Positions 59,675 to 64,000 of a stretch of DNA of 64,000 nucleotides are shown here, in pieces (within the stretch, counting starts at the first letter, position 1; each line of letters opens with the position of its first letter). The translations under genes and the position numbers were made by a program. Origin of the DNA: Candidatus Nanoarchaeia archaeon (GTDB lineage Archaea > Nanobdellota > Nanobdellia > Pacearchaeales > GW2011-AR1); assembly GCA_028711165.1 (NCBI GenBank), contig JAQTST010000001.1:478558-542557 (forward strand), given 5' to 3'. The notes below the pieces were generated by a model. The model had not been told where the DNA came from. It was given only the letters and a program-made list of their open reading frames with translations, and ran no database searches.

Positions 59675-60121
59675 ATGAGAGAAGAATATAATTGGAGTAA
59701 TGAAACAGAAACTTTTCCTATCAAAGAAGAAAGATGGAGTTTAGGCTTAATACAAGAGAATAAAAACTGGAAAGGAGTAGAGGGAAGTTCTAATTTTCAA
59801 GTTTATTTAGATTTAAGAAATTTTCCTGAGAGAGATGTTTACAATCTAAAAAATTATCGGGGAAAAATTGATACTACATTAGAGATAATATTTCCAGACG
59901 GATTTGATAGTGATCCTGCAGGAACAATTTATCTTAATAGGGGAGAAATGAAAGTGACTTCTTTAAGGTGTGATTATGGTTGTAAAAATATTGGGGAAGT
60001 TATAACCTCTTTAGACAAATATCCTGGTACAGAAAATCTTGGAACTTCTTTAAAGAGCATAATTAGAAATTCTAATTTGCCTCCAAAACAAAAAGATTCA
60101 GTTAAGAGTTTAACAGAGTAA
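59675..60121 (+). CDS. Soluble protein of unknown function
   Basis: A 148-aa hydrophilic protein (MREEYNWSNETETFPIKEERWSLGLIQ...), mostly beta with a helical C-terminus. DGFDSDPAGTIYLNRGEMKVTSLRCDYGCKNIGEVI contains a CxxxC-like pair. It carries the best ribosome-binding site in the window. TATA-like boxes at gatttataaataa and tttatataac precede it. No family recognised. Confidence 0.55.
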   Translation: MREEYNWSNETETFPIKEERWSLGLIQENKNWKGVEGSSNFQVYLDLRNFPERDVYNLKNYRGKIDTTLEIIFPDGFDSDPAGTIYLNRGEMKVTSLRCDYGCKNIGEVITSLDKYPGTENLGTSLKSIIRNSNLPPKQKDSVKSLTE

Positions 60122-60226
60122 TTTTATTTTTTATTTTAATTTCTAAAAGAGGTGATTTCTTTTTTATTTTCAAATTTTTTTAATTCTAAACATTTAAAAG
60201 TTAACAATTTATTATTTTCTTAGTAA

Positions 60227-60298
60227 GGGATCTTAGCTCAGCGGGAGAGCACTACGCTGAAGACGTAGGTGTGCCGGGTTCGACTCCCGGAGGTCCCA
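60227..60298 (+). tRNA. tRNA-Phe (GAA)
   Basis: Full cloverleaf: acceptor GGGATCT/AGGTCCC with discriminator A, D-arm ctcagcgggagagc, anticodon stem CTACG/CGTAG around loop ctgaaga (anticodon GAA), T-arm CCGGG ttcgact CCCGG. No intron and no encoded CCA. A fragment resembling its 3' end follows at 60328–60342. Confidence 0.97.
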
Positions 60299-60327
60299 TT
60301 TAATTATCAGGATGCATTGAGATCGCG

Positions 60328-60342
60328 AGTTCGAAGGTCCCA
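60328..60342 (+). repeat. Fragment resembling the tRNA-Phe 3' end
   Basis: agttcgaaggtccca repeats the tRNA-Phe T-loop and 3' acceptor strand with the 7-nt ctcccgg removed. Such short downstream copies can be left by integration at the 3' end of a tRNA gene. No integrase is seen in the window, so origin is open. Confidence 0.4.
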
Positions 60343-60402
60343 CTTTCTTTTTTTAAAAACATTTATAAAAGTAAAAAGATTGATTAAAATATAAAAGAGA
60401 AA

Positions 60403-60717
60403 ATGACAGAAGAAAAAATAAAAGATAGAGAGGAATTAGGCATTGCTGGTTTCACATTAGGAATTATTGGTTTAACTGTTAGTATCTCCATGATTTTATT
60501 GGGGGGATTTTTAACTGCAACAATAATTTCAATAGTAGGTCTTATTTTTTGTTTAAAACAACAAAAGAGGCACCCTACGAAAAAGGGAAAAAAAGGGATT
60601 ATCCTAAATATAATTGGATTGATTGTCAATTTGATTATTTTTATTTATACTCTTATTGTATATATAATTCCTTATGTTAATTCATTGGTGCAAAACGGAA
60701 CTTTCCCGGCAGCTTAA
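60403..60717 (+). CDS. DUF4190-like small membrane protein
   Basis: A 104-aa protein with three membrane helices and a polar N-terminus: LGIAGFTLGIIGLTVSI, FLTATIISIVGLIFCLKQQKRHP, KKGIILNIIGLIVNLIIFIYTLIV. The LGIxGFxLGIIG ... GLIFxLxQ pattern with a second G-rich helix is the DUF4190 layout. Function unknown. It shortly precedes a pilin-like gene (1 nt gap after its stop). Confidence 0.65.
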   Translation: MTEEKIKDREELGIAGFTLGIIGLTVSISMILLGGFLTATIISIVGLIFCLKQQKRHPTKKGKKGIILNIIGLIVNLIIFIYTLIVYIIPYVNSLVQNGTFPAA

Positions 60718-60718
60718 A

Positions 60719-61279
60719 ATGAAAAATATTCTATCTAATAAAAAAGGCGCTATAGAAATGTCTATAGGAACGATTGTTACAATTGTCCTGATGGTTACGA
60801 TGCTGATTCTCGGAATTGTTTTGATAAGGAATATTTTTGCAAGTGCGAAAGGAGTTGTTGATTTGACAGACCAGCAGTTAAGAGATGAAGTCAATAAATT
60901 ATTTTCCGAAGAGAATGCAATTGCAATTTATCCGGGGACAAGATATGTCGAGATAAAACAGGAAGCAACCGACGGAGTTGGTTTTGGTATAAGAAATCTT
61001 CAGCAGGGAGCTGCAGGAGAGACAACTTTTTCATATCAGGTTTCTGCATCTGATGTTGGAAACTGCGGAGTAAGCGAGGCAGTTGCTGAAAGCTGGATTA
61101 TCGTCGGAAAAGCAGAGGACGACATTGCAATACCTATCGGAGGAAATATTGTCAGAAAAGTAATGTTCCAGATTCCTCTTGGTTCTCCATTGTGCATAGC
61201 AAGATACAAAGTAGAAGTTCAGGCAGGCGGAAGTGCTTATGCAAGTGATTTCTTCGATGTCAAGATTTTAGCTAAATAG
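60719..61279 (+). CDS. Pilin-like protein with class III signal peptide
   Basis: From MKNILSNKKGAIEMSIGTIVTIVLMVTMLILGIVLI (ORF track start is 15 codons earlier, inside the DUF4190-like gene). KKG followed by a hydrophobic helix with an early Glu (AIE) is a prepilin-type signal. The 165-residue ectodomain is beta-rich with two cysteines (NCGVSEA, LCIARYK). It is remote from the pilus operon at 0–6.4 kb, so it may be an alternative pilin or a membrane-anchored surface protein. Confidence 0.6.
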   Translation: MKNILSNKKGAIEMSIGTIVTIVLMVTMLILGIVLIRNIFASAKGVVDLTDQQLRDEVNKLFSEENAIAIYPGTRYVEIKQEATDGVGFGIRNLQQGAAGETTFSYQVSASDVGNCGVSEAVAESWIIVGKAEDDIAIPIGGNIVRKVMFQIPLGSPLCIARYKVEVQAGGSAYASDFFDVKILAK

Positions 61280-61321
61280 TTAATGATAAGGATTTAAAAA
61301 TTATTATTTCTTAGAGAGTTT

Positions 61322-62683
61322 ATGGTTTTGAAGTTATATAATACACTAACAAGAAAAAAAGAAGTTTTCAAACCGATTAAGAAAGGTTTTGCTGAGATAT
61401 ATGTCTGCGGGCCGACAATTTACAATTATGCTCATATAGGAAATTTGAGGGCTTATGTTTTTTCTGACATCTTGAGAAGGTATTTGGAATTTTCAGGATA
61501 TAAAATAAAAGAAGTAATGAACCTTACAGATGTTGAGGACAAGACAATAAGGGGAAGTCAGAAGGCAGGGGAAAGCCTGAGGAAGTTTACTGAAAAATAT
61601 GAGAAAGCTTTTTTGGAAGATTTGAAATCAATGAATGTTGAAAAACCCGAGATTATGCCCCGCGCGACAGAACATATTAAGGAGATGGTTGCAATTATAA
61701 AAAAACTTCTGAAGGAAGGAATTGCTTACGAGGCAAAAGACGGGATTTATTTTTCTATACGGAAATTCAAAAATTACGGGAAACTTTCAGGAGTGAAAAT
61801 TAAAGAGTTGAAAGCGGGCGCAAGCGAGAGAGTTGAGAAAGACGAATATGACAAAGAAAGCGCGAATGATTTTGCTTTGTGGAAATTTTATGACAAAGAA
61901 GACGGCGATGTTTTCTGGGAGACAGAAATTGGCAAGGGGCGCCCTGGCTGGCACATTGAATGTTCTGCAATGTCGATGAAATACCTTGGTGAAACTTTTG
62001 ATATTCACGTCGGCGGAGTTGATTTAATTTTTCCTCACCACGAAAATGAAATTGCACAGAGCGAAGCATTTACAGGAAAAAAATTTGTAAATTACTGGCT
62101 CCACAATGAATGGATTTTGGTGGACGGAAAGAAGATGTCAAAGTCCCTCGGGAATTTTTATACACTAAGAGATTTAACAGAGAAAGATTATTCTCCGACG
62201 GATTTGAGGTATTTTTATCTTTCAAAAAATTACAGACAGCAATTAAATTTCACGCTGGAAAATCTGGACAATTCGAAAAACTCTCTTGAGAGATTGAAAA
62301 ATATAATTTTAAATCTTGACAAGAACCAGAAAAAAAACAAGAAAAATATTGACGGAGCCAGAGAGCAATTTATAAAAATTATGGATGATGATTTGAATTT
62401 CACCAAGGCATTATCTTTCCTGTGGGAAATCTTGCGTGATGAAAGACTTAGTGATTTTGAAAAATATGAACTTGCTCTTGAATTTGACAAAGTTCTTGGA
62501 TTGGATTTAGGCAAGGAAGAAAAAATAAAAATCCCCGACGAGGTTAAGAGAATTGTTAAAGAAAGAGAGGATGCGCGAAAGAACCAGGAATGGAAAAAAT
62601 CCGACGAGCTCAGAGAAAAAATTAAAAAACTTGGATTTGCTGTTGATGATACTAAAGAGGGATATAAAATAAGAAAGATATGA
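61322..62683 (+). CDS. cysS: Cysteinyl-tRNA synthetase
   Basis: A class I synthetase (453 aa). YVCGPTIYNYAHIGNLRAY holds zinc-binding Cys29 and the HIGH motif (HIGN, 38–41). GWHIECSAMSMKYLG and PHHENEIAQSEA complete the zinc site. DGKKMSKSLGNFYT is the KMSKS loop. The C-terminal DALR-like anticodon-binding part is compact. It charges tRNA-Cys directly, so this organism need not use the SepRS/SepCysS route. The stop overlaps the RuBisCO start by 4 nt. Confidence 0.96.
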   Translation: MVLKLYNTLTRKKEVFKPIKKGFAEIYVCGPTIYNYAHIGNLRAYVFSDILRRYLEFSGYKIKEVMNLTDVEDKTIRGSQKAGESLRKFTEKYEKAFLEDLKSMNVEKPEIMPRATEHIKEMVAIIKKLLKEGIAYEAKDGIYFSIRKFKNYGKLSGVKIKELKAGASERVEKDEYDKESANDFALWKFYDKEDGDVFWETEIGKGRPGWHIECSAMSMKYLGETFDIHVGGVDLIFPHHENEIAQSEAFTGKKFVNYWLHNEWILVDGKKMSKSLGNFYTLRDLTEKDYSPTDLRYFYLSKNYRQQLNFTLENLDNSKNSLERLKNIILNLDKNQKKNKKNIDGAREQFIKIMDDDLNFTKALSFLWEILRDERLSDFEKYELALEFDKVLGLDLGKEEKIKIPDEVKRIVKEREDARKNQEWKKSDELREKIKKLGFAVDDTKEGYKIRKI

Positions 62684-63942
62684 AAAAAGAGGGATTGGAT
62701 TTTTTGAATTTAAGATATAAACCGCACGGCAGAGATTTAGTCTGTTTATTTAAAATTTCTCCGAACAAAATGTCTGTTGAAAAAGCTGCGAATACAGTCG
62801 CGCTGGAAAGTAGCGTCGGAACATGGACAAAAGTTGCCAGACAAAAAGATGCTGGAAAATTGAAAGCCAAAGTTTTTTCCATAAAAAATAATTATGTTAA
62901 AATTGCTTACCCTGAAGAACTTTTTGAAAAAGACAATGTCCCGAATATGCTTTCTTCGATTGCAGGAAATATTTTTGGGATGAAGGCGGTCAGGGCAATC
63001 AGGCTGGAAGATGTTTCTTTTCCGACGGCAATTTTGAAAAGTTTTAATGGGCCGAGATATGGAATTGAAGGGATAAGAAAGTTTATGAAAGTTAAAAATC
63101 GCCCGCTTATTGGAACTATAATAAAACCAAAACTTGGGCTGAATGCAGAACAGCACAGTCAGAGTGCTTACGAGTCCTGGAGAGGAGGATGCGATATTGT
63201 TAAAGACGACGAGAATCTTGCTTCGCAGAAATTTAATGAATTTGAAAAAAGGGTTGTGAAAACTTTGGAGATGGCTGACAAAGCAGAGAGCGAGACAGGA
63301 GAGAAAAAAGCGTATCTCGTTAATGTAACTGCTGAAACGAAAGAAATGATTAAGCGGGCGCAGTTTGTTGAAAAGCAGGGAGGGAAATACATGATGATTG
63401 ACATTCTTACGGCTGGATGGGCTGCGATGCAAACCTTGAGAGAGGCGAATTTTAAACTCGCGATTCATGCGCACAGAGCAATGCATGCAGCATTTGACAG
63501 AAATCCTGAACACGGAATTGACATGCTTGTCGTCGCTGATTTTGCAAGATTAATCGGAGTTGACACTCTGCATATTGGAACAGGAATCGGAAAACTTGAG
63601 GGAGATGTAAAGGACATTGAAGAACTGCAGGAAGAAATTGAAAAGATGAAAGTTGAAGAGACAAAAAAAAGACTTGAACAGAGATGGCAGAATATTAAAC
63701 CTGTTATGGGAGTTTCTTCGGGAGGATTGCATCCGGGACATGTTCCTTTTCTAATGAAACATCTCGGGAGAGATTTAGTAATTCAGGCGGGCGGGGGAAT
63801 TCACGGACATCCGTTTGGAACAGAAGCAGGAGCAATAGCGATGAGACAGGCAGTTGATGCTACGATGAAAAAAATTTCTCTGAATGAATATGCGAGAACA
63901 CATGTTGAATTAGAAAAAGCGCTGGAATTGTGGGGAAAATGA
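62680..63942 (+). CDS. rbcL: Ribulose-bisphosphate carboxylase, archaeal form III
   Basis: A 420-aa large subunit. GTIIKPKLGL supplies active-site lysines (Lys149, Lys151) and GGCDIVKDDENL holds the carbamylated Lys175 with Asp177/Glu178 for magnesium. HAHRAMHAAFDR, HIGTGIGKLEGD and GVSSGGLHPGHVP follow. Length and sequence fit form III, which serves the AMP/nucleoside salvage pathway, turning ribulose-1,5-bisphosphate into 3-phosphoglycerate that enolase (this window) can use downstream. AMP phosphorylase and ribose-1,5-bisphosphate isomerase are not in the window. Confidence 0.94.
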   Translation: MKKEGLDFLNLRYKPHGRDLVCLFKISPNKMSVEKAANTVALESSVGTWTKVARQKDAGKLKAKVFSIKNNYVKIAYPEELFEKDNVPNMLSSIAGNIFGMKAVRAIRLEDVSFPTAILKSFNGPRYGIEGIRKFMKVKNRPLIGTIIKPKLGLNAEQHSQSAYESWRGGCDIVKDDENLASQKFNEFEKRVVKTLEMADKAESETGEKKAYLVNVTAETKEMIKRAQFVEKQGGKYMMIDILTAGWAAMQTLREANFKLAIHAHRAMHAAFDRNPEHGIDMLVVADFARLIGVDTLHIGTGIGKLEGDVKDIEELQEEIEKMKVEETKKRLEQRWQNIKPVMGVSSGGLHPGHVPFLMKHLGRDLVIQAGGGIHGHPFGTEAGAIAMRQAVDATMKKISLNEYARTHVELEKALELWGK

Positions 63943-64000
63943 CTGAACAGAAATTCACTTCAGACAGGAAGTCAGCCGTTCCGCACAGAAATGCGGACAG
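63939..64000 (+). CDS. Start of a gene truncated by the window edge
   Basis: An ATG overlapping the RuBisCO stop (ATGA) opens a frame of 20 codons (MTEQKFTSDRKSAVPHRNAD) to the window end. Tight overlap places it in the cysS–rbcL operon. Too short to identify. Confidence 0.5.
   Translation, partial: MTEQKFTSDRKSAVPHRNAD

Noticed and set aside
62746-63513. 255-aa antisense ORF within the RuBisCO gene
   Set aside because: Shadow frame of a well-conserved gene; composition (Phe/Arg/Cys/His-rich) is typical of antisense reading of AT-rich coding DNA.

Overview
The window is AT-rich (roughly one third G+C by eye), densely packed and archaeal. The evidence is a 16S–tRNA-Ala–23S operon, TATA-box promoters close to start codons, a 20S proteasome, an exosome, archaeal RNA polymerase subunit Rpo6, aCPSF1, archaeal RNase J, archease/RtcB and a form III RuBisCO. 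Genes are small, many proteins are single-membrane-span unknowns, and several complexes are reduced (for example a 681-residue Rad50). This suggests a DPANN archaeon of the Nanoarchaeota/Woesearchaeota/Pacearchaeota type. That placement is my inference; no database search was possible.

Layout. 1–6.4 kb: a type IV pilus-like operon (several class III signal-peptide pilins, one secretion ATPase, two platform proteins). 6.4–8.3 kb: archease and RtcB. 8.4–9.7 kb: a lipoprotein with an HEGGH metalloprotease motif. 10.5–13.0 kb: a four-gene operon of a Cys-rich 66-residue peptide, a radical SAM/SPASM-like enzyme, an HExxH protein and a histidine phosphatase, which looks like a new RiPP-type pathway. 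13–17.3 kb: two large surface proteins. 17.4–20.4 kb: an Era-like GTPase, two archaeal conserved partners and the CCA-adding enzyme. 20.4–24 kb: a TrmB-type regulator with a small upstream gene, a presenilin-like protease and an Asp-box surface protein. 24–30.4 kb: aCPSF1, proteasome beta, Rad50 and Mre11. 30.4–36 kb: 2-oxoacid:ferredoxin oxidoreductase, a PrmC/HemK-like methyltransferase and RNase J. 36–43.9 kb: the proteasome/exosome/translation superoperon (Rnp2, PsmA, SBDS, Rrp4, Rrp41, Rrp42, Rpo6, enolase, uS2), unusually interleaved with small unknown ORFs. 44–46.2 kb: a metallophosphoesterase and a LigD 3'-phosphoesterase. 46.2–51.4 kb: the rRNA operon with clear processing stems. 51.5–60.7 kb: an accessory-like region with DUF5343, HicA/HicB, a CAP protein, a cyclophilin, many small membrane proteins, an RRM protein, TspO, RNase P RNA and tRNA-Phe. 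60.7–64 kb: a pilin-like protein, CysRS, form III RuBisCO and a truncated gene.

Themes. RNA metabolism dominates: RNase P RNA and Rnp2, CCA enzyme, archease/RtcB, exosome, RNase J and aCPSF1 all lie here. Neither tRNA encodes CCA, which fits the CCA enzyme in the window.

Most notable: (1) the putative RiPP operon; (2) a dispersed repeat of about 55–60 bp in four clear copies and one doubtful copy, one in frame inside the LigD-like gene and one between the aCPSF1 stop codon and a second copy of the aCPSF1 3' end that differs only at synonymous positions; (3) small ORFs stitched into the exosome superoperon; (4) a shared 16-nt motif upstream of the TrmB operon and the metalloprotease lipoprotein gene; (5) two structured non-coding elements.
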